Source: Verrucomicrobiales bacterium (GTDB taxonomy: Bacteria; Verrucomicrobiota; Verrucomicrobiia; Limisphaerales; UBA9464). From it: 48,122 nt of DNA. The DNA is taken from contig JAIXUV010000276.1 of assembly GCA_027483345.1 (NCBI GenBank), positions 1 to 48,122 of the forward strand, written 5' to 3'. The position numbers were made by a program, and so were the translations under genes. Positions 1 to 8,159 of this stretch are shown here, one piece after another; position 1 is the stretch's first letter, and each line of letters opens with the position of its first letter. The notes beneath the pieces are model-generated. The model worked only from the letters and a program-made list of their open reading frames with translations. It had not been told where the DNA came from and ran no database searches.

Positions 1-1479
1 AAATCCAAGCCGGCCGCGAAGGCCTCCACGAAGACCCGTCCCATGCTGATCAACGGCAAGTGGGTGCAGGCCCTCGGGGGCGGATCGTTCCCGACGTTCA
101 ACCCGGCCACCGGCGAACCGATCGCCAACGTCGCCGCCGGCGAGAAGGCCGACGTCGACCTCGCCGTAGCCGCCGCGCGGGCGGCCTTCGAGACCGGGCC
201 GTGGTCCCGGCTCACCGCCTCCGAACGCGGCCGCCTGCTGCTGAAGCTGGCCGACCTGCTGGAGAAGAACCTCGAGGAGTTCGCCCGGCTCGAGTCGCTC
301 GACAACGGCAAGCCCCTCGGCGTCGCCCGCGTCGCCGACGTGCCCCTCGCCATCGACCTCTTCCGCTACATGGCCGGATGGGCCACCAAGATCCACGGAC
401 GCACCTTCCCGATCTCCGTTCCCTACGCCCCGGGCGCACGGTTCCACGCCTTCACCCAGCGCGAGCCGGTCGGTGTCGTCGGACAGATCATCCCCTGGAA
501 CTTCCCGCTGCTCATGGCCGCCTGGAAACTCGGTCCAGCGCTCGCCACCGGCTGCACGGTCGTGCTCAAGCCCGCCGAACAGACCCCGCTCTCGGCCCTG
601 CGCCTCGGCGAGCTCATCCAGGAGGCGGGTTTCCCCGACGGCGTCGTGAACATCGTCACCGGATACGGTGAGACCGCCGGCGCCGCCCTCGCCGGCCATC
701 CCGGCATCGACAAGGTCGCCTTCACCGGATCCACCGAGGTCGGCAAGATCATCGTCCGCGCCGCAGCCAACGACCTGAAGAAGGTCTCCCTCGAGCTCGG
801 AGGCAAGTCGCCCAACATCATACTCGACGACGCCGACCTCGCCACCGCCATCCCGGGCGCCGCCAGCGCGATCTTCTTCAACCACGGCCAATGCTGCTGC
901 GCCGGCTCCCGGCTCTACGTGCACAAGAAGCACTTCGACAAGGTCGTCGAGGGCGTCGCCGCCGCGGCCAAGAAGATCAAGGTCGGCCCCGGCCACCTGC
1001 CCGACACCGAGATGGGCCCGCTCGTCTCCGAGGAGCAGCTCGCCCGCGTGCTCGGCTTCCTCGAGTCCGGCAAGGCCCAGGGCGCCAAGCCGCTCGCCGG
1101 CGGGACCCGCGCCGGGGACAAGGGCTACTTCGTCCAGCCCACCGTGCTCGTGAACACCAAGCCCGGCATGAAGGTCGTCGAGGAGGAGATCTTCGGCCCC
1201 GTCGTCTGCGCCATCCCGTTCACCGACGTCGACGAGGTGGTCGCCGCCGCGAACAACAACGTCTACGGCCTCGCCGCCGCCGTCTGGACTTCCAACGTCT
1301 CCCGCGCCCACACCATCGCCTCCGCCCTGCGCGCCGGCACCGTCTGGGTCAACTGCTACAACATCTTCGACGCGGCGCTGCCCTTCGGCGGGTACAAGCA
1401 GTCCGGATGGGGCCGCGAGATGGGCGAGGAGGCCCTCGCGCTCTACACCGAGACCAAGGCGGTCTGCATCCGGCTCTGA
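1..1479 (+). CDS. NAD(P)-dependent aldehyde dehydrogenase (5' end cut by the window edge)
   Basis: This enzyme oxidises an aldehyde to the acid with NAD(P)+; the substrate cannot be told from sequence. It is full length for the ALDH superfamily counted from the ATG at 43 (478 residues). The cofactor-binding stretch IIPWNFPLLMAAWKLGPALA is followed by the catalytic glutamate in LELGGKSPN (Glu251 from that ATG) and the nucleophile in GQCCCAGSR (Cys285, the middle Cys of three). The C-terminal EEIFGPV and PFGGYKQSGWGRE motifs are present. The class resembles ALDH1/ALDH2. The frame stays open from base 1 to the ATG at 43 with a Lys/Ala-rich stretch, and no ribosome-binding site precedes 43, so the true start probably lies outside the window. 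The family call is very secure; the substrate and start are not. Confidence 0.93.
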   Translation, partial: KSKPAAKASTKTRPMLINGKWVQALGGGSFPTFNPATGEPIANVAAGEKADVDLAVAAARAAFETGPWSRLTASERGRLLLKLADLLEKNLEEFARLESLDNGKPLGVARVADVPLAIDLFRYMAGWATKIHGRTFPISVPYAPGARFHAFTQREPVGVVGQIIPWNFPLLMAAWKLGPALATGCTVVLKPAEQTPLSALRLGELIQEAGFPDGVVNIVTGYGETAGAALAGHPGIDKVAFTGSTEVGKIIVRAAANDLKKVSLELGGKSPNIILDDADLATAIPGAASAIFFNHGQCCCAGSRLYVHKKHFDKVVEGVAAAAKKIKVGPGHLPDTEMGPLVSEEQLARVLGFLESGKAQGAKPLAGGTRAGDKGYFVQPTVLVNTKPGMKVVEEEIFGPVVCAIPFTDVDEVVAAANNNVYGLAAAVWTSNVSRAHTIASALRAGTVWVNCYNIFDAALPFGGYKQSGWGREMGEEALALYTETKAVCIRL

Positions 1480-1531
1480 GCCGAGCGTTCCCAGAAAGCG
1501 ATGCCGGGATCTTGCGGGTGGTGGATGGCGG

Positions 1532-1553
1532 CGATTCCCCGGTCGGGGAATCG
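1532..1553. repeat. 9-bp perfect inverted repeat with 4-nt loop
   Basis: CGATTCCCC (1532-1540) pairs with GGGGAATCG (1545-1553) around a GGTC loop, 52 nt after the aldehyde dehydrogenase stop. No T-run follows, so a rho-independent terminator is possible but not proven. It is the first of three dyads between 1480 and 1691. Confidence 0.5.
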
Positions 1554-1595
1554 TCGTGCCGGCAGGCCCTGGGTCGCGACGACCGATGAGCAGAA

Positions 1596-1637
1596 TCCAT
1601 CGTCCACGCCACGGGAACCGCTGGCGTGGACGATGGA
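1596..1637. repeat. 16-bp perfect inverted repeat upstream of the metalloprotease
   Basis: TCCATCGTCCACGCCA (1596-1611) is the exact reverse complement of 1622-1637. The 10-nt loop holds a further CGG/CCG pairing. The stem swallows the GTG at 1626, which would be the first possible start of the metalloprotease frame and so is an unlikely start. A third small dyad, GGGTCG-CAG-CGACCC, follows at 1665-1679 just before the chosen ATG. This could be a structured mRNA leader, an attenuator or a protein-binding dyad; the sequence does not say which. Confidence 0.6.
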
Positions 1638-1691
1638 CCGATGCAATCCTCCGTGGCCATCGACGGGTCGCAGCGACCCACCCGAAGCTCC

Positions 1692-4349
1692 ATGACTTCC
1701 CCGAACCGTTCCGCCCACCGGCCGACGAGGATCACCTCCGGCCTCCTCCGGCATCTCCTCGGCCTGCTCCTCGCCACGGCCACGCCCCTGGCGGCCCAGT
1801 CGGCCAAGAAGCCCGCCCTGGAGATCACCATCGGCGCCAACAACACCCTGGTGATCCCCCGCTCCGCCCTGGGCAAGGAGCACCTGATGTCGGCCTCGCG
1901 GATCCCCCAGACCGTCGCCGCCACCTCTACCGGGTTGTCCGGCCGCGTCGTGCGGTTCGAGCTGTTCCACGACGGCGTGGACCTCTACGAGGCCACCGAC
2001 GGCCTCGTGGTGACCAAGGACCTCCCGGCCCGCCGGCTCCTGACCACCTTCCCGATCGTCGAGCAGGACGGCAACAAGGTGGTCATCGACTTCAACAAGG
2101 GCATGCGCCGCCTCTACACCGAGATGTGGATCGGCGGCCGGAACTTCAACTCGTCGGCCCGCGACGAGAGCCTGGAGATCCCGCAGTCGCGCGTGTTCCT
2201 CGCCGAGAAGAACGGGGACCAGCTGACCATCCGCCAGAGCGTCCAGGTCCGCGACCGCGAGTCCCAGTCGAACCTCGAGCAGCAGTTCGAGGTCCGGTAC
2301 TTCTTCACCCCGTACTCCGCCGGCACCTACAAGGGCAAGGAGGCCCCCGCGTCCGACCTGCGCTACTCGCGGTTCTTCGAGAGCCAGGCCCGGCTGGAGG
2401 AGACCACCGGACGTCCGTCGCCGCAGATGGCCCGCTTCGACATCTCGAAGCCGGTCGTCTTCCACTTCAGCGCGAACACGCCGGCCGAATACGTCGAGGC
2501 CGTGAAGGACGGCATCCTCTACTGGAACCGCGCCTTCGGCACCAACGTCGTCCGCGCCGAGAAGGCCCCCGAGGGCGTCACCGCCCCCGACCCCCGCTAC
2601 AACATCGTCCAGTGGGTCCCGTGGGACAGCGCCGGCTTCGCCTACGCCGACATCCTGCTGGACCCGCGCAGCGGCGAGTCGCAGCACGGCCAAGCCTTCA
2701 TGACCTCGGTGTTCGGCATCAGCGGCAAGTCCCGCGCCCGCACCCTGCTCCGCGCCATGCGCGAGATGGCCGGCGACAAGAAGTCCTCCACGATCCCGGG
2801 TTCCCAGGGCGAAGCCGCCCAGGGCTTCCCCTGGATGACCGCCAACGGCCTGTGCCAGATCCAGGCGCCGGAGTTCGCCCTGCAGTACGCCCAGGGCCTC
2901 GAGGACCTGCTGTCCAAGGAAGGCCTCACCGACGAGGCCACGCTGCGCACCTCGCAGGACTACGTCCGCCAGGTGGTCGCACACGAGGTCGGACACGTCC
3001 TCGGCCTGCGCCACAACTTCGCCGGCAGCGTCGCCGCCACGCTCAACCGCCTTGAGCTCGACGAGTGGTTCCAGTCCTACGTCACCAACGGCGTGCTCGA
3101 CTCCTACACCAACCGCTACGCTACCTCCTCCATCATGGAGTACCCGGTGTTCAAGTCGTCGGTGCAAGCCGGCTGGATCATCCGCACCCAGAAGACCCCG
3201 CTGCCCCACGACCGGGCGGCGATCCAGTGGGGCTACCTCGGCGGCACCGAGCCGCGCGACAAGAAGCTGCTGTTCGGCACCGACGACCAGGTCGGCGTCT
3301 GGGGTGACCTCCAGCGCTTCGACTTCGGGGTCGAGCCGGTCATCGGCGCCTACGGCCAGCTCGCCGAGGACATCCGCCTCCTTCCGAACAGCCTCGTCGA
3401 GACCTTCATCGGCGCGAAGGCGCCGCGGGATCCGCGCGACGCCGTCCCGGTGGCCGAGGTGAACCTCTCGCCCGACCGCGCCGCCGCGCGCCTCGCGGCC
3501 TCGTTCGCCGACATGCTCGGCTGGTTCCGCGCCGGCGCCCGCTCGATCCGCATCGAGAACCAGTTCGACTTCATCGGCGAGCTGAACGAGAAGGACCGCG
3601 CCAAGGCCCACTGGAAGGACCTCAACGACCAGTTCGAACGTCTCGGCGGCGTGGACCGCGCCCTCTTCGCCTTCCTCCCGCTCGACCTGAAGCTCGAACT
3701 CAAGGACGCGCCCAAGGGCGTCAACACCGCCGAGAAGGTCTCCGCCTCCGCCCTGCAGGCGCGGTTGAAGAAGCTCCTGGAGACGCCCGCCTACACCAAC
3801 TTCGTCGGCCTCGACGAGAAGAAGTACGCGTTCACGCCCGAGGAGAAGGAGATCATCCTCAAGCGCGGTGAGAAGTACTTCGCCGAGCTCGAGACCGAGC
3901 TGGTGAAGCAGGTGTGCCAACGCCTGGAGAACGCGCCGCGCGACCTCGCCCTCACCGCCGTCGAGACCCTCGAGGAGGCGGACATCACGGCCAAACTCGA
4001 GCAGCGCATCGGCGACGTCGCCCGGCTGGTGTTGACCGCCAAGGACGAGTCCCGGCGCATCAAGGGCAAGGTCGACAAGGGCTTCGTCGAGGTCGTGGAC
4101 TTCCGCTACGACGCGCCGACCCGCCTCGCCGCGGCCAAGATGCTCAACGACAAGACCGGCTCCTACCGTGGCTGGTCCATCGACGCCAAGGGCGACCTGA
4201 ACAAGGCCCTCAAGGACGAGGTGGAAGGCGCCCTGAACATCGCCAACTTCAAGGAGTTCAAGGAGTCCATGCTCTCCCGCACGCTGCGTGAGTGGTACCT
4301 GCGCCAGCAGGACGTCCTGCAGCTCCTGCCTCCCAAGCCCGGGAAGTAG
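1692..4349 (+). CDS. Secreted zinc-dependent metalloprotease (DUF5117/DUF4953-like family)
   Basis: This is a predicted exported zinc endopeptidase of 885 residues. The start at 1692 puts a basic segment and a hydrophobic signal peptide (LLRHLLGLLLATATPLAAQ) at the N-terminus; the in-frame GTG at 1626 and ATG at 1641 lie within or just past a strong hairpin. The extended zinc site HEVGHVLGLRH occupies residues 431-441, with His431, His435 and His441 as ligands and Glu432 as the base. A Met-turn-like SSIMEY motif follows at about Met482. This is the metzincin-like layout of bacterial 'zinc-dependent metalloprotease' proteins with DUF5117 and DUF4953 regions. The long C-terminal part is helical and charged, without a recognisable sorting signal. 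It appears to be a single-gene unit ended by a strong terminator. The substrate is unknown. Confidence 0.88.
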   Translation: MTSPNRSAHRPTRITSGLLRHLLGLLLATATPLAAQSAKKPALEITIGANNTLVIPRSALGKEHLMSASRIPQTVAATSTGLSGRVVRFELFHDGVDLYEATDGLVVTKDLPARRLLTTFPIVEQDGNKVVIDFNKGMRRLYTEMWIGGRNFNSSARDESLEIPQSRVFLAEKNGDQLTIRQSVQVRDRESQSNLEQQFEVRYFFTPYSAGTYKGKEAPASDLRYSRFFESQARLEETTGRPSPQMARFDISKPVVFHFSANTPAEYVEAVKDGILYWNRAFGTNVVRAEKAPEGVTAPDPRYNIVQWVPWDSAGFAYADILLDPRSGESQHGQAFMTSVFGISGKSRARTLLRAMREMAGDKKSSTIPGSQGEAAQGFPWMTANGLCQIQAPEFALQYAQGLEDLLSKEGLTDEATLRTSQDYVRQVVAHEVGHVLGLRHNFAGSVAATLNRLELDEWFQSYVTNGVLDSYTNRYATSSIMEYPVFKSSVQAGWIIRTQKTPLPHDRAAIQWGYLGGTEPRDKKLLFGTDDQVGVWGDLQRFDFGVEPVIGAYGQLAEDIRLLPNSLVETFIGAKAPRDPRDAVPVAEVNLSPDRAAARLAASFADMLGWFRAGARSIRIENQFDFIGELNEKDRAKAHWKDLNDQFERLGGVDRALFAFLPLDLKLELKDAPKGVNTAEKVSASALQARLKKLLETPAYTNFVGLDEKKYAFTPEEKEIILKRGEKYFAELETELVKQVCQRLENAPRDLALTAVETLEEADITAKLEQRIGDVARLVLTAKDESRRIKGKVDKGFVEVVDFRYDAPTRLAAAKMLNDKTGSYRGWSIDAKGDLNKALKDEVEGALNIANFKEFKESMLSRTLREWYLRQQDVLQLLPPKPGK

Positions 4350-4385
4350 GCCCCCCGTCCGACGGACCTTCCGTCGTTCGAACGA

Positions 4386-4411
4386 GACCCCCGGCAGCGA
4401 TGCCGGGGGTC
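4386..4411 (+). terminator. Rho-independent terminator of the metalloprotease gene
   Basis: An 11-bp perfect stem (GACCCCCGGCA / TGCCGGGGGTC) with a GCGA loop is followed by TTCT. It begins 36 nt after the stop codon at 4349. Confidence 0.85.
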
Positions 4412-4483
4412 TTCTGATTCCCGGGGAGATCGGCAGGTCCCACCAAGGATCCGCGGATCGGGGGATCCACGGAGGACATTCTC

Positions 4484-4517
4484 CCGCAGAGAGGCGGAGA
4501 CGCAGAGACGCGGATGG
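4484..4517. repeat. Degenerate purine-rich period-8 repeat (CGCAGAGA/GCGGAGAC type)
   Basis: Several near-copies of an octamer such as ACGCAGAG, AGGCGGAG and ACGCGGAT run in tandem. The same motif family recurs at 16453-16497, 16601-16702, 25495-25527, 28515-28613 and 29961-30055. Confidence 0.55.
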
Positions 4518-4549
4518 CCGTCTCAACCCATCGCGCGGCGTCGCCAACG

Positions 4550-4577
4550 GGCAACTGACAACGAACAACGGACTCCG
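4550..4577. repeat. Degenerate heptanucleotide tandem repeat (consensus RACAACG)
   Basis: Four successive 7-mers (GGCAACT, GACAACG, AACAACG, GACTCCG) stand head to tail between the convergent metalloprotease and cco operons. They belong to the set of period-7/8 intergenic repeats seen across this window. Confidence 0.5.
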
Positions 4578-4595
4578 CGGCCCAAGTGGCCGCGG
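4575..4595 (-). terminator. Candidate terminator of the cbb3 oxidase operon
   Basis: On the minus strand the palindromic 8-bp stem CCGCGGCC / GGCCGCGG with a 5-nt loop begins 8 nt after the stop of the last operon gene (4604). It is followed by the moderately T-rich AGTCCGTTGTTCGTTG. No uninterrupted T-run is present. Confidence 0.5.
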
Positions 4596-4603
4596 CTACC
4601 GTT

Positions 4604-5281
4604 TCAATGACACACCAGGCCATTGGCGCCGGAAACGGGGCTCAGGTAGGGGATGCCCAAAGCCAGACCGCGCAGCACAAGCATCGCGCCCGTGACCGCC
4701 ACGCCGGCCGGGATGAAACGTTGCAGCCGCAACCGCCACACGAAGGGCATCCGTCCGCCGGCCAAGGTGATGGCCAACATCAACGGCAGTGTGCCCAGTC
4801 CGAAGGCCAGGTTCGAGGCGGCGCCGACGAGCGGTGACCCGGTTGCCGCCGCGGAGGCCGAGGCCACGTAGACGAGACCGCAGGGAAGCAGCCCGTTGAG
4901 CGATCCCAGCAACACCCGCGACCCGAGTGTTCCCCGGCCCAACAGGCGGCCGAACACGGTCTTCAGGAATTCGACCGCACGCAGCAGCAGCCCGGTGGGA
5001 GACCGACGGGTGCTGGCCACCAGGCCGGCGAGGATCAGCACCCCGGCGGTGATGGAGAGCCAGCGCTGGAATCCGGCGATGGCCAGTCCGCGTCCGAAGA
5101 GGCCGAACAGCGCACCCAGGACGGTGTAGGTGCCGAGGCGGCCCAGGTTGTAGAGCAGGCGTCCCGTCGCCGGATGGGAGCCGCCGCCGGAGGCGGAGAC
5201 GGCGACCGCCAACGGCCCGCACATCCCGGCGCAGTGCAGGCTTCCCAGCAGGCCGAGCAGGAATGGTGTGGCGTATTCCAT
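4604..5281 (-). CDS. Sulfite exporter TauE/SafE-family membrane protein of the cbb3 operon
   Basis: This is a polytopic inner-membrane protein of 225 residues with about six hydrophobic segments. It carries the family hallmark GSLHCAGMCGPL in the first segment and LLPCGLVY in the middle; the conserved His/Cys residues suggest a metal or thiol role. Relatives sit at the end of cbb3 oxidase operons, where a copper or assembly function has been proposed, so the 'sulfite exporter' name should not be read literally. The ATG at 5281 is preferred because the protein then starts directly with the first membrane segment and has a GGAG-like site about 6 nt upstream; the longer frame adds 50 low-complexity residues. 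It lies 22 nt after ccoH in the same orientation and ends the operon. Confidence 0.85.
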   Translation of the reverse strand: MEYATPFLLGLLGSLHCAGMCGPLAVAVSASGGGSHPATGRLLYNLGRLGTYTVLGALFGLFGRGLAIAGFQRWLSITAGVLILAGLVASTRRSPTGLLLRAVEFLKTVFGRLLGRGTLGSRVLLGSLNGLLPCGLVYVASASAAATGSPLVGAASNLAFGLGTLPLMLAITLAGGRMPFVWRLRLQRFIPAGVAVTGAMLVLRGLALGIPYLSPVSGANGLVCH

Positions 5282-5303
5282 GGCTCCGTTCCCTCTGTGG
5301 GAA

Positions 5304-5783
5304 TCAGGACTGGGGCGCTCCGACGACGACGTCGCGATCCGTGTAGAACTCGTCCGCACCGACGGTCCAGCGCACCCGCACCTTCCAGAGTCCGTCACGC
5401 AGGCCGGCGGCGTCCACGCGCTGGACCCCATCCACGCCGGCGGTGAGCGGCATCCGCTGGTCGAGCCGGGAGTCCGAGGGACGATACAGCTCGATGCTGC
5501 CGGTGGCCCCGCGGCCCGCGTGGGCCGAAGGCAGGGCGATCACCAGGGAACGTCCGCCGGTGGCGTCGGAAATTCCGATCTGTGCGGGCAGGGCCGCGCT
5601 CCGGCTCACGCGGTCCATCTGGCTCTGATGACGCAGTTCCTCCTCGTAGTAGTCGGTGCGGACCAGGTCCTGGCGTTGCCCGATGGCGAAGACCGCCCAG
5701 CAGACCATCGCGCTGATGAAAACCGCGAAGTAGGCGACGATGGCGTAGGGCCACGGATTGCGGCGGATTTCCTGGAGATTCAT
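5304..5783 (-). CDS. ccoH: FixH/CcoH family cbb3 oxidase assembly protein
   Basis: This is a small membrane-anchored accessory protein (159 residues) needed in characterised bacteria for assembly or stability of the cbb3 oxidase. It has a short N-terminal cytosolic stretch (MNLQEIRRNPWPYAIVAYF), one membrane helix at about residues 12-34, then the typical FixH YYEEELRHQSQM segment and a periplasmic beta-rich domain containing WKVRVRW. It is placed between ccoG and the TauE/SafE-like gene in the same orientation with short gaps (40 and 22 nt). No ribosome-binding site is visible before the ATG. Length and motifs agree well with the family. Confidence 0.9.
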   Translation of the reverse strand: MNLQEIRRNPWPYAIVAYFAVFISAMVCWAVFAIGQRQDLVRTDYYEEELRHQSQMDRVSRSAALPAQIGISDATGGRSLVIALPSAHAGRGATGSIELYRPSDSRLDQRMPLTAGVDGVQRVDAAGLRDGLWKVRVRWTVGADEFYTDRDVVVGAPQS

Positions 5784-5823
5784 GGAGGTGGAGATGACTT
5801 GGGATGGGCGGCGGACGGCGGGC

Positions 5824-7305
5824 TCACTCGTCGTTGCGGGGACCGGCGAACGTCGTGCCGAGGCCTTCGAGTCTCTTGCCGCCCGAGAAGACGCCGACCT
5901 TGATCCGCGTTGCAGATCCGGTAAGCACCGACTTGGGCAGGTAGACCATGACCGATGTCTGCACGAAGGACTCCTTCGGCGCGACGAGCGGATTGGCGCC
6001 CATCACACGGATCTTGCCCTCCACCCCCTCAAGAACGAACTCCACCGGGATGTCGTGGTGGGCCTTGTTGATGACCTTCACCGAATAGACGTTGCCGATC
6101 GTGCCGTCGGGTCCGGGTTGGTAGAGGGCGCCCTGAGCGCGGAGGAAGGTGGTCTCCACCGGGGCCCGGGTAAGGACGAGCGTGAGGAACAGGGTGACCA
6201 ACGCACCGAGCACGACCGCGTACATCAGCATGCGCTTGGTGAACCGCTGGGGCTCCCCCTTCTCCACGCTGTTCTGGGACGCGAAGCGGATCAGGCCGTG
6301 CGGACGGCCGACGCGGTCCATGATCTGGTCGCAGGCATCGATGCAGGCCGTGCAGTTGACGCACTCCATCTGGGTCCCGTCCCGGATGTCGATGCCGGTC
6401 GGGCAGACCGCCACGCACTGGCGGCAGTTGACGCAGTCGCCGTGGCCCTGGGCGGCCCGTTCCGAAACCGACTCGCCCTTGCGCCACGGGGCGCGGGACT
6501 CGCCGCGTTTGCGGTCGTACATCACCAGCATCGTGTTCTCGTCGAGGGCCGCCGACTGGAAGCGGCCGTAGGGGCAGATGAAGGTGCAGGCCTGCTCGCG
6601 GAACCGCGCGAAGATCGCGTAGAACAACAGCGAGAACAGGATCATGAACGTGAGCCCGGTGACGTGGTTGCGGGGGTCGTCCAGCTGGATCCTCAACAAC
6701 TGGTCGCTGCCCACGATGTAGGCGAAGAGGGTGTTGCCCACGATGAAGGAGACGCCGAAGAAGACGGCGTGCTTGAAGAGGCGCCGGGCGGTCTTGCGCG
6801 CTGTCCACGGCGCGTCCGACAGGGCCTTCTGTTCGGCGGAATCCCCGTCAATGAGGTACTCCAGCTTCCGGAACACCATCTCCATCATGATGGTCTGGGG
6901 ACACGCCCATCCGCACCAGAGCCGGCCGAAGGCGGTGGTGAAGACGATGATGCCGGTGATGAAGACGAGCATCGCCACGGCGAAGAGGATGGAGTCCTGC
7001 GGCCAGAACATCTGGCCGAGGATCGAGAACTTCCGCTCCACGATGTTGATCATCAGGAGGGGGTTGCCCTGGATGCGGATCCAGGGGCCCGCGAACATGA
7101 CGACGATGAGGACGGCGGCGAACCAGGCGCGGCGCGTGTGCCAGGTTCCGGAGGGCTTCTTCGGATAGAGCCAACGGCGGCGTCCCTGCTGGTCGGCGGT
7201 CGCGAGGTGGTCGCGGTAATCCTTCCAGTTGACGGGTTGCGACACGCCATGGGGATCCGGGGCCTCCACGGCGGAGATCCGGCCTTCTGCAGGTTCGTCT
7301 TTCAT
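5824..7305 (-). CDS. ccoG: Cytochrome c oxidase accessory protein CcoG (FixG/RdxA), polyferredoxin
   Basis: CcoG is a membrane-bound iron-sulfur protein; in proteobacteria it reduces Cu(II) to Cu(I) for delivery to the cbb3 oxidase. The 493-residue product has several membrane helices in the N-terminal half. It has a CGWACPQ motif near the first helices and a double [4Fe-4S] ferredoxin segment, CVNCRQCVAVCP followed by CVNCTACIDAC. A C-terminal Ig-like periplasmic domain follows a membrane helix. The ATG at 7305 is chosen over an in-frame TTG 9 nt upstream. It lies 64 nt downstream of ccoP and 40 nt ahead of ccoH, in the usual position for this gene. Confidence 0.95.
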   Translation of the reverse strand: MKDEPAEGRISAVEAPDPHGVSQPVNWKDYRDHLATADQQGRRRWLYPKKPSGTWHTRRAWFAAVLIVVMFAGPWIRIQGNPLLMINIVERKFSILGQMFWPQDSILFAVAMLVFITGIIVFTTAFGRLWCGWACPQTIMMEMVFRKLEYLIDGDSAEQKALSDAPWTARKTARRLFKHAVFFGVSFIVGNTLFAYIVGSDQLLRIQLDDPRNHVTGLTFMILFSLLFYAIFARFREQACTFICPYGRFQSAALDENTMLVMYDRKRGESRAPWRKGESVSERAAQGHGDCVNCRQCVAVCPTGIDIRDGTQMECVNCTACIDACDQIMDRVGRPHGLIRFASQNSVEKGEPQRFTKRMLMYAVVLGALVTLFLTLVLTRAPVETTFLRAQGALYQPGPDGTIGNVYSVKVINKAHHDIPVEFVLEGVEGKIRVMGANPLVAPKESFVQTSVMVYLPKSVLTGSATRIKVGVFSGGKRLEGLGTTFAGPRNDE

Positions 7306-7369
7306 CGGAAGCAAGGCCCCGCCGCCCGCCCGAGGGCGACCCGGCGGGGCCGTTCAGCTGCGGGAACCG

Positions 7370-7954
7370 CTATTCGAAATCCATCTGGACCGGCGCGGGC
7401 GCCTTGTCCTCGGACAGCTTGGGATCGACGGGGTTGGAACCCCGGAGCGTGTAGATGTAGCTGGCCACGGCCTGGATCTCGCTGGGCTTCAGGACGCCAC
7501 GCCAGGTGAGCATGCCCTTCTCGGGCACGCCGGTGACGATGATCTTCACCGTGTCCACGTAGTTGGATCCGTGGATCCAGTAGGTGTCGCAGAGGTTGGG
7601 TCCGACGAGTCCGCCGCCGTCGGGCCGGTGGCACGGGGCGCAGAGGGTCTGGTAGGTCTGCAGGCCGTTGGTCAGCACCTGCGGGTCGGCGCTCGGCTTG
7701 AGCGAGGCGAGCTCCGACTCGAACCGTGCCAAGGCCGCGTTCTTGATGGCGTCGCCGGCCTTGGCCTCGGCGGCGTACTCCTCGGCCTGCAGCGGGCCCA
7801 TCTTGAGCACGTGGTAGTAGCCCATGTAGGCGAAGGCGATGGCGATGCAGATGTAGAAGAGCCACACCCACCAGCTGGGCAGGTTGTTGTCGAGCTCCTT
7901 GATGCCGTCGGCGTCGTGGTCGAGCAGCAGCGGGTCCTTCGGTTCCTCATTCAT
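7370..7954 (-). CDS. ccoP: cbb3-type cytochrome oxidase subunit III (CcoP), single-haem form
   Basis: This membrane-anchored c-type cytochrome passes electrons into the cbb3 oxidase. The N-terminus has the CcoP hallmark (DGIKELDNNLPSWWVWLFY), followed by one membrane helix at about residues 28-48. A cytochrome c domain contains CAPCH at residues 105-109 and a probable axial Met in the EKGMLTW region. Classical CcoP has about 300 residues and two CxxCH motifs; this one has 194 residues and only one, so the second haem domain is absent. A GGAGG ribosome-binding site stands about 9 nt before the ATG, which overlaps the end of ccoQ by 8 nt and suggests coupling. The identification is secure. Confidence 0.93.
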   Translation of the reverse strand: MNEEPKDPLLLDHDADGIKELDNNLPSWWVWLFYICIAIAFAYMGYYHVLKMGPLQAEEYAAEAKAGDAIKNAALARFESELASLKPSADPQVLTNGLQTYQTLCAPCHRPDGGGLVGPNLCDTYWIHGSNYVDTVKIIVTGVPEKGMLTWRGVLKPSEIQAVASYIYTLRGSNPVDPKLSEDKAPAPVQMDFE

Positions 7955-8150
7955 GGTTGGTTCCTCCGTTGGCGGGCTTGATGACGGTGTCCTCGTCGTG
8001 CAGGGGCATCTCCCCCATCGTGGCGAGGAAGGCGGCGCGGTGGGCGAAGGCCCACAGCATGGCCCCGGTGAACACCGTGAAGAAGAGGCAGATGGAGACG
8101 ACTCCGTAGAGTCCCACGCCCCCGATGTCGTTGAGCACGTTCTTGATCAT
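7947..8150 (-). CDS. ccoQ: CcoQ/FixQ-like small subunit of the cbb3 oxidase
   Basis: This 67-residue single-span membrane protein lies between the CcoNO fusion and CcoP, exactly where CcoQ is expected. The helix spans about residues 11-37 (GLYGVVSICLFFTVFTGAML), followed by a charged tail. CcoQ proteins are poorly conserved and stabilise the complex in characterised species, so the call rests on size, topology and position more than sequence. Its end overlaps the start of ccoP by 8 nt, and it starts 9 nt after the ccoNO stop. Confidence 0.8.
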   Translation of the reverse strand: MIKNVLNDIGGVGLYGVVSICLFFTVFTGAMLWAFAHRAAFLATMGEMPLHDEDTVIKPANGGTNHE

Positions 8151-8159
8151 GGGATGGGT

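Noticed and set aside
1443-4568. Long minus-strand frame (1041 codons) opposite the metalloprotease
   Set aside because: It is the GC-driven shadow of a real gene. It is rich in Leu/Gly/Val/Glu without recognisable motifs.
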